Below the pieces are notes generated by a model. The model searched no databases. It was not told where the DNA came from and worked only from the letters and a program-made list of their open reading frames with translations. This document shows, piece after piece, positions 8,629 through 16,932 of a DNA stretch of 64,000 bases (position 1 is its first letter; each line of letters opens with the position of its first letter). The DNA lies in assembly GCA_016756835.1 (NCBI GenBank), contig JAESPE010000002.1, positions 49,493 through 113,492 on the forward strand, in the 5' to 3' direction. Made by a program: the position numbers and the translations under genes. This DNA comes from a gamma proteobacterium endosymbiont of Lamellibrachia anaximandri (GTDB lineage Bacteria > Pseudomonadota > Gammaproteobacteria > Chromatiales > Chromatiaceae).

Positions 8629-9075
8629 TCAAACCTCGAATTTCAGTCCGACAAAGAACTCCTCTTTTTTCGGCATATTGTAGACTCGATATCCTGTCAC
8701 ATCCTCAATCTCAGCAAGCACCGACTCGATGCGCGTTGGGGTCTCTGTCGCCAGCACGAACCACATATTCAAACGGTGGTCTCGCGCGTAGTTGTGGGCG
8801 ACCTCGGAAAACGCATTGACCTGTTCGGCCACACGCTCGAAATCCTCTTCAGGAATACTCATGGCACAAAGACTGAGCCCACCACCCAAACGTTCCGCAT
8901 TGTAGAGTGGGCCAAAGCGGGAGAGCTGTCTCTTCTCCAGCATCTGCTCCAGACGCTGAATCAGTTCCGCCTCGCTGATACCAAGATGATCCGCCGCCTC
9001 CCGGTAGGGATGATCGGAGACTGGGAAGCCTCCCTGCAGGCGGTTGATGATAGCGCGGTCGACACTATCCATCAT
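8629..9075 (-). CDS. nirG: NirG, siroheme decarboxylase subunit
   Basis: A 148-aa Lrp/AsnC-fold protein of the AhbA-like type. Winged-helix start (VDRAIINRLQGGFPVSDHPY), and the segment HNYARDHRLNMWFVLAT in place of the NirL/NirH RPRxLPEW block. Partner of NirH in the four-subunit siroheme decarboxylase. Overlaps nirL by 4 nt (ATGA), so it is translationally coupled. Confidence 0.85.
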   Translation of the reverse strand: MMDSVDRAIINRLQGGFPVSDHPYREAADHLGISEAELIQRLEQMLEKRQLSRFGPLYNAERLGGGLSLCAMSIPEEDFERVAEQVNAFSEVAHNYARDHRLNMWFVLATETPTRIESVLAEIEDVTGYRVYNMPKKEEFFVGLKFEV

Positions 9076-9548
9076 TGGTAACGTGCACCACGCTGCTTAA
9101 AGCGGCGCCCACTGAACAACACCTTGTGGGGAATGCCCTCGAGGCCGCAGGATTCAATGATTGCGTCGATGTAGTTGAGTACCCGCTGACGATCCTTGCC
9201 GTGGATCATACTGAAGAGGTTATAGGGCCACTCGGGCAGGCGCCGTGGACGCTGATAGCAGAGAGTGACACAGGACTCACTGCCCAGCTTCCCTCCGACC
9301 TCATCCAAGTGTTCGTCAGGCACGTCCCAGACCACCATCGCGTTGGCGGTATAACCCAGCTCATGGTGACGCACCACGATACCCAGGCGCTTGATGATAC
9401 CTTCATCCTGCAACCTGGTAATGCGCTCGATCACCTCCTGCTCCTCCATGCCGATACGCTCACCCACCTTGGCATAGGGGTGACTTGAAAGCGGCAACCC
9501 GCCCTGGATTTCGGCAACCAGGCTACGATCAGCGTCACTTAGCACCAC
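9072..9548 (-). CDS. nirL: NirL, siroheme decarboxylase subunit
   Basis: A 158-aa AhbB-like Lrp/AsnC-fold protein. It carries the family block CYQRPRRLPEWPYNLFSMIH and the helix-turn-helix-like start LVAEIQGGLPLSSHPY. Acts with NirD, NirG and NirH on siroheme in the cytoplasm. Overlaps nirD by 10 nt and nirG by 4 nt. NirL rather than NirH is chosen from position. Confidence 0.85.
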   Translation of the reverse strand: MVLSDADRSLVAEIQGGLPLSSHPYAKVGERIGMEEQEVIERITRLQDEGIIKRLGIVVRHHELGYTANAMVVWDVPDEHLDEVGGKLGSESCVTLCYQRPRRLPEWPYNLFSMIHGKDRQRVLNYIDAIIESCGLEGIPHKVLFSGRRFKQRGARYQ

Positions 9549-10051
9549 AGAGGAAACCCCAGATTGATATGGAACTCTTTTCGTAATGGCAGATTGAGAA
9601 TGGGGAACCCTGTCTCAGACTCCATTCTGGCCAGCACTGCCGCCAAATGAGCTTCGGAGGGCGCAGTTACCACAAACCAGAGATTGTGCTCATCCTCACG
9701 TTCGTAATTGTGATTCACCTCAGGGTAGGCGCTGACCTTTGCGGCAACCGCCTCGAGCCGCTCTTCCGGAACCGCCATCGCCGCCAGGGTACTGGCACCG
9801 ATCTTCTTGGGCTTGAATACCGGGCCGACCCGACTGATGACCCCCGCATCCTGCAATCGCTGCAGAATCTTCAAGACCAACGCCTCGCTGGTGCCGACCC
9901 TGGCAGCCATATCCGCATAGGGCGTCGATGTGAGCGGCAACCCATTCTGATATTCGTTGAGCAGTCTCTTTTCCAAGTCGTTCAACTCCACCTTGCCTGG
10001 GTTCAGCGTACGTGGATGGGCCTGTCTGAAAAGCGATGCAGGGTTAGCCAT
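9539..10051 (-). CDS. nirD: NirD, siroheme decarboxylase subunit
   Basis: A 170-aa AhbA-like Lrp/AsnC-fold protein: an N-terminal ~20-residue extension, LEKRLLNEYQNGLPLTSTPY, and the NHNYEREDEHNLWFVVTA block shared with NirG. First of four separate decarboxylase subunits; in some species nirD and nirL are fused, here they are not. Starts one base after the nirF stop. Confidence 0.85.
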   Translation of the reverse strand: MANPASLFRQAHPRTLNPGKVELNDLEKRLLNEYQNGLPLTSTPYADMAARVGTSEALVLKILQRLQDAGVISRVGPVFKPKKIGASTLAAMAVPEERLEAVAAKVSAYPEVNHNYEREDEHNLWFVVTAPSEAHLAAVLARMESETGFPILNLPLRKEFHINLGFPLWC

Positions 10052-10052
10052 G

Positions 10053-11243
10053 TCACAATCCTGTCTGGTGGGCGCGGGAGGTAAAAAAGATGCCGCTGGG
10101 CTTATCCACCGGCAGCCGGTGGGTCAGTTCCTGGGTGCGGGTAGCGTAGATCTGCACCTCGTCTTTGTCGCGAACCGATATCCAGACGGATTCGCCACGG
10201 GGGCTGAACTCCATGTGCAGTGTGCCCTTGCCGGGCTTCAGAGTATTGATGATCTCGAGAGTTTCGGTATCGATAACCTGAATGGTGTCGTTGTGGGGGA
10301 AAGCGAAGTTGACCCAGATCTGGCGACCGTCCGGACGGGCCATGACAAACACCGGCTGACCATGTACCGGAATCTGTTTGATCTCTTTCCAGTCTTTGCT
10401 GTCGACAACCAATACGGCATGACGCCCCACCGCCGGCAGAAAGGCGCGGTCATCCGCCATCGCCCAGCCTTCGAGATGCGGCATCTTGTAGACCGGAAGT
10501 TTTTTCTGGCCGCGGCCGTAGTCATCGAGGATCAGGCGGGTTCCCTTCTCCGGATGCCATAGATCGAGCAGCGATAAACCATCCTGCCCGAAGAGACCGG
10601 CGATATAGTAGCGACCATTCGGCGTAATCAGCCCGTCATAGGGCAGGCTGCCGATATCCTCGAAGCGCTGAATAGCTGGTTTGGCCGGATCACTCATATC
10701 GATAATCCAGCTCTCACCGGAATCGTAGAGGCTGACCACGAAGCGCTGATCAGGCGCGTCCACCAACCCCACCGTTTTTGAGCCTTTTTTATTACCATCC
10801 CTGTCAGTGACAGTGGTGGCTGGGATATCGGCAATCAGGGAGAGGTCGTCGGCGGAGAAGATCTTCACGCCACCGGGTTTATAGTTGGAGACTGCGATCA
10901 AGCTGCCATCCTGGGAGATAGCGCCCCCGATGCTGTTGCCGCCCTGAATGATACGTTTGACGATTCTGCCGCAGAGTATATCCACTTTGGTGAGTCCACC
11001 GTCACGGCCGAACACATAGACGTAACGCTCATCACGGGAGTAGACAGCCGAGGCGTGGGAGAGATCGCCCAGTCCCTCGACCTGAAACAACGTGTTGTGG
11101 TGGGTGGTGTCCACAACTTTCAGGCTACCTGCCGCTCGTTCGACGATAACGCCCATATCGCCGGTGCCACGGGTCAGACAATCAGCCAAGGAGATACCGG
11201 GCATCAGAAGCATCGTGAAAAACAGTATAGACAGAGATTTCAT
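10053..11243 (-). CDS. nirF: NirF, heme d1 biosynthesis protein
   Basis: A 396-aa protein starting at the ATG of 11243, where the nirC stop overlaps (TGATG) and a clean signal peptide begins (MKSLSILFFTMLLMPGISLA). The following cysteine (ADC) is close to a lipobox, so it may be a periplasmic lipoprotein. The rest is an eight-bladed d1-type propeller related to NirS and NirN but without a c-heme domain. NirF is needed for a late step of d1 synthesis and interacts with NirN and NirS in known systems. A longer start at 11282 is possible but lacks support. Confidence 0.88.
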   Translation of the reverse strand: MKSLSILFFTMLLMPGISLADCLTRGTGDMGVIVERAAGSLKVVDTTHHNTLFQVEGLGDLSHASAVYSRDERYVYVFGRDGGLTKVDILCGRIVKRIIQGGNSIGGAISQDGSLIAVSNYKPGGVKIFSADDLSLIADIPATTVTDRDGNKKGSKTVGLVDAPDQRFVVSLYDSGESWIIDMSDPAKPAIQRFEDIGSLPYDGLITPNGRYYIAGLFGQDGLSLLDLWHPEKGTRLILDDYGRGQKKLPVYKMPHLEGWAMADDRAFLPAVGRHAVLVVDSKDWKEIKQIPVHGQPVFVMARPDGRQIWVNFAFPHNDTIQVIDTETLEIINTLKPGKGTLHMEFSPRGESVWISVRDKDEVQIYATRTQELTHRLPVDKPSGIFFTSRAHQTGL

Positions 11244-11566
11244 CACCGCTGGACACCCTGTTTCAGCTGTTGCGCCAACCATAGGGCTTCACTGTCGGTA
11301 AAAAACGGACGCCAGGGCGGCATCGGTGTACCGGGGCGACCGTGCAGGATGGTGACCGCCAACTGTTCCGCTTGCCAGGACTGCAGGCGCTTGGGTGTCA
11401 GAGCAGGACCGAGTCCACCCTCCAACCGCATACCATGGCAGGAGCCGCAGTCATGTTTCAACAGATAGAGCAGCTCAGCCTGGCGCGGGGGGACGATTTC
11501 CGCCTGCACGGCAGTGCCCGTCATAACGACAGGCATGACCAGCAACAGGATGGAAAGGGCTTTCAT
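11243..11566 (-). CDS. nirC: NirC, small cytochrome c of the nir cluster
   Basis: A 107-aa monoheme cytochrome c with signal peptide (1-22), CGSCH at 40-44 and a Met ligand in GTPMPPW. NirC is the electron donor or acceptor for NirS maturation, and can support NirN. Start at ATG 11566 chosen because the signal peptide follows immediately; the upstream extension to 11656 has no signal character. Translationally coupled to nirF. Confidence 0.85.
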   Translation of the reverse strand: MKALSILLLVMPVVMTGTAVQAEIVPPRQAELLYLLKHDCGSCHGMRLEGGLGPALTPKRLQSWQAEQLAVTILHGRPGTPMPPWRPFFTDSEALWLAQQLKQGVQR

Positions 11567-11661
11567 CAGGTTAATACTTCTCTTTCGCGTAAATAAGACA
11601 TTACTTAAATAGTAAGATATCACCTGGGTTTCAGGAGTGGCTTTGACTTCTGTCAACCTCC

Positions 11662-12018
11662 CTATTCGACGTGTACCACACCGGTCATTTTGGGATGTGG
11701 ACCACAGCGATAGGGAAAACTTCCGGCCTGATCGAAGCTGCGTTCATAGGTATCATCGGGAAACAGATAATCAGGCTCTGGATCCCCCGCCTGCTCAAAC
11801 CAGACGCTGTGGTACTGCCGCTTCTCCCGGTTGATCCAACGCAGCCGCTGCCCGGCCTTGATGGTAATCTCCTGTGGCTCAAATTTAAATTTGATGATGT
11901 CTATCTCAGCAACCGGTGTCTGCACACCACCCGCCGACAGAGACGAGGCAACCAGGGTGAAAACCAGAGCCAACAGGCTCCGACGTAGACTTATCAAACT
12001 GGTAGCCTTGGTCTTCAT
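11662..12018 (-). CDS. Periplasmic cupredoxin (type 1 copper protein)
   Basis: A 118-aa exported protein: signal peptide (1-29), then one plastocyanin/pseudoazurin-like domain. Copper ligands are visible: H70 (QYHSVWF), C105, H108 and M111 (RCGPHPKM). Small blue copper proteins donate electrons to nitrite reductases, so its position between the NirT-like fusion and nirC suggests a NirS electron donor. Its ATG overlaps the end of the preceding gene (12018), so it is cotranscribed with it. Confidence 0.85.
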   Translation of the reverse strand: MKTKATSLISLRRSLLALVFTLVASSLSAGGVQTPVAEIDIIKFKFEPQEITIKAGQRLRWINREKRQYHSVWFEQAGDPEPDYLFPDDTYERSFDQAGSFPYRCGPHPKMTGVVHVE

Positions 12019-12809
12019 TACTGCGCAGTGGCGTTGATCTCGGCCTTGTCATTATCGAATCCCAGTTTGTAACCCAGGGAGACGTGGTGAAAACGCGCGT
12101 TGCTGAAGTCGTCATGGATGGCAAAACCAAAATTGTAAACCTGGCCTTTTGCCAGCGGCAGATCACCCGGTTTGCCGGTCTCAAGCTTACGCTTCATCAC
12201 CAGGGTCCAGATACCACCCTCCAATGCTGCGGTCATCTCTGCCGCCTCGCCGCCGCTCATGGTGCGCTGCTCCAGGATATGGCCATCCTCGACCTCACTC
12301 TTGCCGGATTTATAGCGGACCAACTCCATATATTTGTGGGCGTCCATCTCTGCCTGCAGTTCATCCGCACTCTTCAACTTGTCCCAACCACCGCGCTTCT
12401 TGCCACGGCGACCTTTAACCTCAATCTTAGTACGGCTCTCCTCGATATACTTGGTCAGGCCCTGGGAAAGGTCGAGCTGCTGAGCTACCGGGCTGCCATT
12501 TGCAGTCTCTGCATCCGGAGCATGGGGCATGGAGCGAATATCGTGGTGACAGGTGCCCCAGCAACCGGACCGATCAGCGTACTTCACCTTGTCGGTGGCA
12601 AACATCACCGCCAGCTTCATGGGGTTCTCCGGGTCCATCTTGCCGCCCTCAACGAAGGGCACAGGCGCATGTTCGGAATCCTCCCAACTGAAGCGGAGAT
12701 AGAGGTTCTCTCCGTCATGGGTCGACTCGACATTGACCGGAATACTGCCACGCTTACCTGGGATGGGGGTCTTCTCCGCCTTCTGACCTGTGACCATCTT
12801 CTCGCCCAT
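12018..12809 (-). CDS. Second EB_dh-type heme-binding module, downstream of an in-frame TGA
   Basis: 263 codons from ATG 12809, in the same frame as the preceding NirT-like gene and separated from it by a single TGA. It is a near-copy of that protein's first ethylbenzene-dehydrogenase-type (c-552/DMSO-reductase-like) heme-binding module, including the CX3CH motif CWGTCH and the block RGKKRGGWDKLKSADEL. Alone it has no signal peptide and no intact CXXCH, so it would not reach the periplasm. An AAGGAG nine bases before the ATG could allow re-initiation. More likely it is the C-terminal half of one 944-residue protein that is either read through or recently broken. The frame is fully open, with no frameshift. 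Confidence 0.6.
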   Translation of the reverse strand: MGEKMVTGQKAEKTPIPGKRGSIPVNVESTHDGENLYLRFSWEDSEHAPVPFVEGGKMDPENPMKLAVMFATDKVKYADRSGCWGTCHHDIRSMPHAPDAETANGSPVAQQLDLSQGLTKYIEESRTKIEVKGRRGKKRGGWDKLKSADELQAEMDAHKYMELVRYKSGKSEVEDGHILEQRTMSGGEAAEMTAALEGGIWTLVMKRKLETGKPGDLPLAKGQVYNFGFAIHDDFSNARFHHVSLGYKLGFDNDKAEINATAQ

Positions 12810-12830
12810 TGCGGCGGTCTCCTTATCATG

Positions 12831-12833
12831 TCA
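12831..12833 (-). other. In-frame TGA at the second Cys codon of a CXXCH heme motif
   Basis: On the coding strand the second module reads Cys-Thr-Thr-TGA-His-Asp, whereas the first module has Cys-Thr-Thr-TGT-His-Asp at the equivalent place (about 13855-13872). The change TGT/TGC to TGA hits exactly the heme-attaching cysteine. Possible readings are a point nonsense mutation, a base error, or selenocysteine insertion. No convincing SECIS hairpin is seen after it. Confidence 0.85.
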
Positions 12834-14852
12834 GGTAGTACAACGATCTCCTGCCTTGATAAAAGGACGCGCACCGCCATGATCCTTGCCGGTCAGCATC
12901 CACTCCATGGAGGTCTGACCGGGGTAGAAGATGGTAATCTCGCGACTGGCTGCCTTGCTCCAGTCCACATCGATACCGCTGGTTGCGGCGGGTGCAGACG
13001 CAATTGGTACCACCGCCGCTGCAGGCGCGGCAGCAGCTGCCTCACGTTTCACAGCATTGATCTCGATCTTGGGATCTTCGTTGTCAAAACCGATCTTGTA
13101 GCCCAGGGAGACGTGGTGAAAACGGGCATCGGTATGGTCGTCATGGATGGCAAAACCCAGATTATAGACCTGGTCCAGCGTCAGACTCAGATCACCGGGC
13201 TTGTCGGATTTTAGCTTGCGCTTCATAACAATGATCCAGGTGTTGCCCTCCTTGCGGGCATCCACCGCGAAACCCTGACCACCGTTCATCAGACGCTGTG
13301 ACAGAATATCTCCATCCTCGGTCTCGCCCTTGCCGGATTTATAACGCAGCAGGTCCATATATTTATGGGCATCCATCTCCGCTTTCAGCTCATCCGCGCT
13401 CTTCAGCTTGTCCCAACCACCCCGTTTCTTGCCTCGACGCCCTTTGACCTCGACCTTGGTACGGCTCTCTTCAATATACTTGGTCAGCCCCTGAGACAGA
13501 TCAAGTTCCTGTGCAACCGGACTGCCCTTCGCAGTATCTGCATCCGGAGCATGCGGCATGGTGCGCAGATCATGGTGACAGGTTCCCCAGCAGCCGGACC
13601 GGTCAGCATACTTCACCTTGTCGGTGGCAAACATGACGGCCAGTTTCATGGGATTTTCCGGATCCATCTTGCCGCCTTCCACGAAGGGAACCGGCACATG
13701 GTCCGTATCTTCCCACTCAAAGCGCAGATAGAGATTTTCCGTATCGTGGGCCGCCTGCACATTGACAGGAATACTGCCACGCTTGCCGGGAATGGGTGTC
13801 GGCTCCGCCTTCTGACCGGTGACCATCTTCTCACCCATGGCCGCGGCTTCCCTGTCGTGACAGGTAGTACAACGATCGCCTGCCTTGATGAATGGACGTG
13901 CGCCACCATGGTCCTTGCCGGTCAACATCCACTCCATGGAGGTCTGCCCCGGATAGAAGACAGTGATATTACGCGTTGGCACATCGCCCCAGTCAATACC
14001 GAAACCGGCAACCGGGGCTGCCGCCGCGCTTGCAGCAGGCACTTCACCCGCCTGTTGCGTCTTGTAGGCAGCCAGCGCATCCGCAACGGCTTTATCCAGC
14101 CGTGCCTTTTCGGCCTTCTTGGCTGCCACCTTGACCTCACGGGCCTTCTTCTTCGCAGCCTGCTCCGCTTCAGCCTCGGCAGCCTCTTTGGCTTCGACCC
14201 TTTTCAGACCTTCGAGAAACATCTCAGGCACTTGCCGGACAAACGAGGGCTCTGGCGCCTCCAGCTCCTCCAGCTCCTCATCGGAGAGCAGATCACGCAC
14301 ATGTTTGTGAGCAATGCCCTTGTGACAGTCGATACAGGTCTGGCCGGTTCTAAAGGCATTCAGATGCTGATTTCTCGCCCGGGGTTTCTGAAACTCCGGG
14401 TTCATGGATTCAAAATTGTGACAGTTGCGGCACTCGCGGGAGTCGGTGCTCTTCATCGTATCCCAGACCCGCTTCGCCATGGTCAGGCGGTGCTCGTCGA
14501 ACTTTTCAGGGGTATCCACGGTCCCCAGAATCTTGTGGTAGATCTCATTACTGGCCTGAATCTTCCGCACCATCTTGTGTACCCAGGGATCAGGGACATG
14601 GCAATCAGAGCAGGCCGCCCTGACACCGGTACGATTGGAATAGTGAATACTCGGCTTGTACTCCTCGTAGACATTCTCCTCCATCTCGTGGCAGCTAACA
14701 CAGAATTCGAGGGTATTGGTCGCCTCCATTGCGGTGTTAAAGCCACCCCAGAAGATGATGCCACCGATAAAAAACAGCAGTGCGCCACCCACGGTTGTGC
14801 CAAGAATGAATCGACGGGATGCCAAGCTGGGTTTTTTAATCTGATCTGCCAT
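12831..14852 (-). CDS. NapC/NirT-type tetraheme cytochrome fused to EB_dh-type heme-binding module
   Basis: A 673-aa membrane-anchored cytochrome. Order: N-terminal transmembrane helix (~15-38); NapC/NirT tetraheme domain with CVSCH, CSDCH, CRNCH and CIDCH (to ~residue 180); a charged Ala/Lys/Glu-rich coiled-coil linker (~190-285); then an ethylbenzene-dehydrogenase/cytochrome c-552-like module with CTTCH and a CX3CH motif (CWGTCH); an Ala/Pro linker; and the first ~40 residues of a second identical-type module, ending at the TGA. NirT-type proteins take electrons from quinol for nitrite reductase and lie next to nirS in Pseudomonas stutzeri. The fusion could hand electrons from quinol to NirS in one polypeptide. 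About 100 nt and a terminator separate it from nirS. Confidence 0.8.
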   Translation of the reverse strand: MADQIKKPSLASRRFILGTTVGGALLFFIGGIIFWGGFNTAMEATNTLEFCVSCHEMEENVYEEYKPSIHYSNRTGVRAACSDCHVPDPWVHKMVRKIQASNEIYHKILGTVDTPEKFDEHRLTMAKRVWDTMKSTDSRECRNCHNFESMNPEFQKPRARNQHLNAFRTGQTCIDCHKGIAHKHVRDLLSDEELEELEAPEPSFVRQVPEMFLEGLKRVEAKEAAEAEAEQAAKKKAREVKVAAKKAEKARLDKAVADALAAYKTQQAGEVPAASAAAAPVAGFGIDWGDVPTRNITVFYPGQTSMEWMLTGKDHGGARPFIKAGDRCTTCHDREAAAMGEKMVTGQKAEPTPIPGKRGSIPVNVQAAHDTENLYLRFEWEDTDHVPVPFVEGGKMDPENPMKLAVMFATDKVKYADRSGCWGTCHHDLRTMPHAPDADTAKGSPVAQELDLSQGLTKYIEESRTKVEVKGRRGKKRGGWDKLKSADELKAEMDAHKYMDLLRYKSGKGETEDGDILSQRLMNGGQGFAVDARKEGNTWIIVMKRKLKSDKPGDLSLTLDQVYNLGFAIHDDHTDARFHHVSLGYKIGFDNEDPKIEINAVKREAAAAAPAAAVVPIASAPAATSGIDVDWSKAASREITIFYPGQTSMEWMLTGKDHGGARPFIKAGDRCTT

Positions 14853-14886
14853 TTGCTTACCGTTTTACACGAGGAGAAAAAAGGCG

Positions 14887-14920
14887 AAAAAACGCGGGCA
14901 TGGAGTGCCTCCATGCCCGC
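14887..14920 (-). terminator. Rho-independent terminator downstream of nirS
   Basis: Perfect 12-bp stem (GCGGGCATGGAG at 14894-14905, its complement at 14909-14920, 3-nt loop). On the minus strand it is followed by G and six T (14893-14887). It lies 33 nt after the nirS stop and before the NirT-like gene, so it should make nirS mRNA more abundant than the downstream cluster. Confidence 0.85.
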
Positions 14921-14952
14921 TTTCGGTGTTACCCGAAGTTATGCAACCCTGA

Positions 14953-16581
14953 TCAGGTTACGTGGTTAACGCGGTTGTAGACGTTAAACTTACCGGTCGG
15001 AGCGTAGAGACCCTTGATGCGTGCCTTCTCCTTGAGAGTCTTGGCATCGAAGATGATGATCTGACCGTTGGGCTTCTTGCTGTCCTTGCGGTTCCAGACA
15101 GAGGTCCATACTTCAGATCCGTCACTGCTGAACTCGATATGAACGGCTGCATAGCCTTCAACCTCGGTCAGACGAATGGTCTTGACGATCTCACGAGTCT
15201 TCTTGGAGATTACCTGGATCGACTGCTGAACTTCCGGCTCAGGGTGTTTGGTCTGATCCGCCCAGTAGTAGTCAGACTTCGGATGGGTGCGAATGAATAC
15301 GCCAGCACCGTCGGTCTCGACCTCGTAGCAGATCTTCCAGGCCTGATCGGGATGACCCTTGGGATCATTACCCCAAGCGGTAACCTTGCCTACACCCAGA
15401 TGGGTCGTGCCGCCTACAGGACCACACTTGGGGTCGATCCAGTTGGCGCCGGGACCGGGATGAGGCTTCTTGTCCACATCGATCATCGCTTCCAGTTTCT
15501 GGGTCTTGGTGTCAATCACCACCATCTTGTCGGAGGCGTTGGCAGCAATCTGGAAGTAACGATTGCTTGGATCGTAGAAACCGTCGTGCAGGTACTTGGC
15601 GGAGTCGATCTTGGTCATCTTCAGGTTGTCGATGTCGCTGTAGTCCACCTGCCACATCTGACCCAGCTCCTTCATGGAAACCAGCCAGGTCGGCGCCATC
15701 GGTGTGTCGTATACCGCTGCGACACGAGACTCGTTGACATACTCGCCATCGACATTCACGCCACGGGCAGAGACGACTTTCAGCGGCTCCATGGTCTTGG
15801 CATCGAGGATAACGAAGTGAGGTGGCCAGTAACCGCCACCGATGACGTATTTGCCGTCACCGGACACGGCAACATCGCGAGCGTCATAGGCAACCTGCAC
15901 CTGAGCCACTTTCATCTTGTCAGGCATGGCCCACAGATCGACCTTGGTCATCATGCCGTCACGACCCATGATGTACCAGAAGCGACCGGGATCTTTTGCA
16001 TGAAGAGTGTTGTGGTGCTCTACCGCTTTCAGTACATGTACTGCATAGCCGGTCGGAATGTGTGCAACAATTTCTTTCGTGTCACCATCAATGATCGCAA
16101 TCTTGCCTACATCACGCTCGATAACCAGGAAGAAATTCTCCCAGTTGCGGCCGTGCATCGGCTTGGTAGGATAATCCTTGGGTTCGACGTAAACCTTGTG
16201 ACGTTCCTTCATCAGGGCAAGAGACATCTCCGGCGGGACCGGCGGTTCCTGCTGGATGTACTTGGCCATCAGGCTGATCTCTGCCTTCGACATGATGTCA
16301 TCGAAGTTGTTCATACCACCTTCTGTACCGTAGGTGATAATCTTTTCAAGACGCGTCTGTCCCAGCTTTATGGTGCTCTTCGGCTCAAGGCTCTTGCCGG
16401 TAGCACCCTTACGCAAGGTGCCGTGGCAACCCGCGCAACGCTGGAAATAAATCGTCTTCCCTTTTTCAAAGTCTGCTTCCGACATGGTTGGCGCTGCCGC
16501 AGTTGCGTTTACAGCGAAACCTGACGTCGCGACACCAAGGGCAAAGCCCAGGGCTGAAAGTGTAAATGTGGTTTTCTTCAT
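14953..16581 (-). CDS. nirS: NirS, cytochrome cd1 nitrite reductase
   Basis: A 542-aa periplasmic enzyme reducing nitrite to nitric oxide. Signal peptide (1-29), cytochrome c domain with CAGCH at 49-53, and a C-terminal eight-bladed d1 propeller with the family segments GRDGMMTKVDLWA, ANASDKMVVID and VHIEFSSDGSEVW, the last carrying an active-site histidine. Length is near the usual ~560 aa. Start supported by GGAG upstream (TGGAGACT). An FNR/Dnr-type box lies 110-123 nt upstream of the ATG. The dominant first gene of the cluster. Confidence 0.96.
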   Translation of the reverse strand: MKKTTFTLSALGFALGVATSGFAVNATAAAPTMSEADFEKGKTIYFQRCAGCHGTLRKGATGKSLEPKSTIKLGQTRLEKIITYGTEGGMNNFDDIMSKAEISLMAKYIQQEPPVPPEMSLALMKERHKVYVEPKDYPTKPMHGRNWENFFLVIERDVGKIAIIDGDTKEIVAHIPTGYAVHVLKAVEHHNTLHAKDPGRFWYIMGRDGMMTKVDLWAMPDKMKVAQVQVAYDARDVAVSGDGKYVIGGGYWPPHFVILDAKTMEPLKVVSARGVNVDGEYVNESRVAAVYDTPMAPTWLVSMKELGQMWQVDYSDIDNLKMTKIDSAKYLHDGFYDPSNRYFQIAANASDKMVVIDTKTQKLEAMIDVDKKPHPGPGANWIDPKCGPVGGTTHLGVGKVTAWGNDPKGHPDQAWKICYEVETDGAGVFIRTHPKSDYYWADQTKHPEPEVQQSIQVISKKTREIVKTIRLTEVEGYAAVHIEFSSDGSEVWTSVWNRKDSKKPNGQIIIFDAKTLKEKARIKGLYAPTGKFNVYNRVNHVT

Positions 16582-16690
16582 CTAGTTGAGTCTCCATCAA
16601 GGCCATCGATTATGAAGATTTGGGCAAAACCCCGTACTTTCGTGGGTTTAGTCACGGGCAGACGATAACGCCGGGAAGGAATACCACTCT

Positions 16691-16704
16691 TTGACATGAA
16701 TCAA
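16691..16704 (-). promoter_or_regulatory. FNR/Dnr box of the nirS promoter
   Basis: On the minus strand TTGATTCATGTCAA, 9 of 10 matches to TTGAT-N4-ATCAA. If it is centred at -41.5, transcription would start near 16656, giving a ~75-nt leader before nirS. No good -10 is seen, which is common at class II FNR/Dnr promoters. Confidence 0.7.
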
Positions 16705-16918
16705 ACGCGTTTTTTATTGCTGGGTGGCAATCAGCTTTTCAAACGTAAAAAAAAGTGAACCGCTCACGGAAAATACCAAGCCTATTCCTATAAAAACCAC
16801 CGTATCTCAGTATATTAGCAAGGGTTAATTCATTTACTACAACTCAAGCCACCGATCTTCGGAGCGTAAATTTCTGATAATTGTCAGACAACGCAAGAAA
16901 CCCCAATCCTAATTCTTA

Positions 16919-16932
16919 TTGACCTGCGTCAA
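16919..16932. promoter_or_regulatory. Second FNR/Dnr-like palindrome
   Basis: TTGACCTGCGTCAA, perfect 5-bp arms with N4 spacer, 8 of 10 to the TTGAT-N4-ATCAA consensus. It lies ~340 nt from nirS and ~190 nt from the hemerythrin start. No -10 at the expected distance on either side, so its target is uncertain. Confidence 0.45.

Noticed and set aside
12790..12831. A SECIS-type hairpin after the TGA at 12831-12833
   Set aside because: The best pairing (GACC/GGTC with inner GCC/GGC) has a large asymmetric bulge and no G-rich apical loop, and the same bases are found after the normal TGT copy, so it is not specific evidence for selenocysteine.
13365..14969. Open frame of 534 codons on the plus strand opposite the NirT-like gene
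   Set aside because: Antisense shadow of the multiheme cytochrome gene; translation lacks recognisable domains.
14962..16524. Long open frame (520 codons) on the plus strand opposite nirS
   Set aside because: Antisense shadow of a high-GC coding gene; no ribosome site and no protein-like composition, while nirS is unmistakable.
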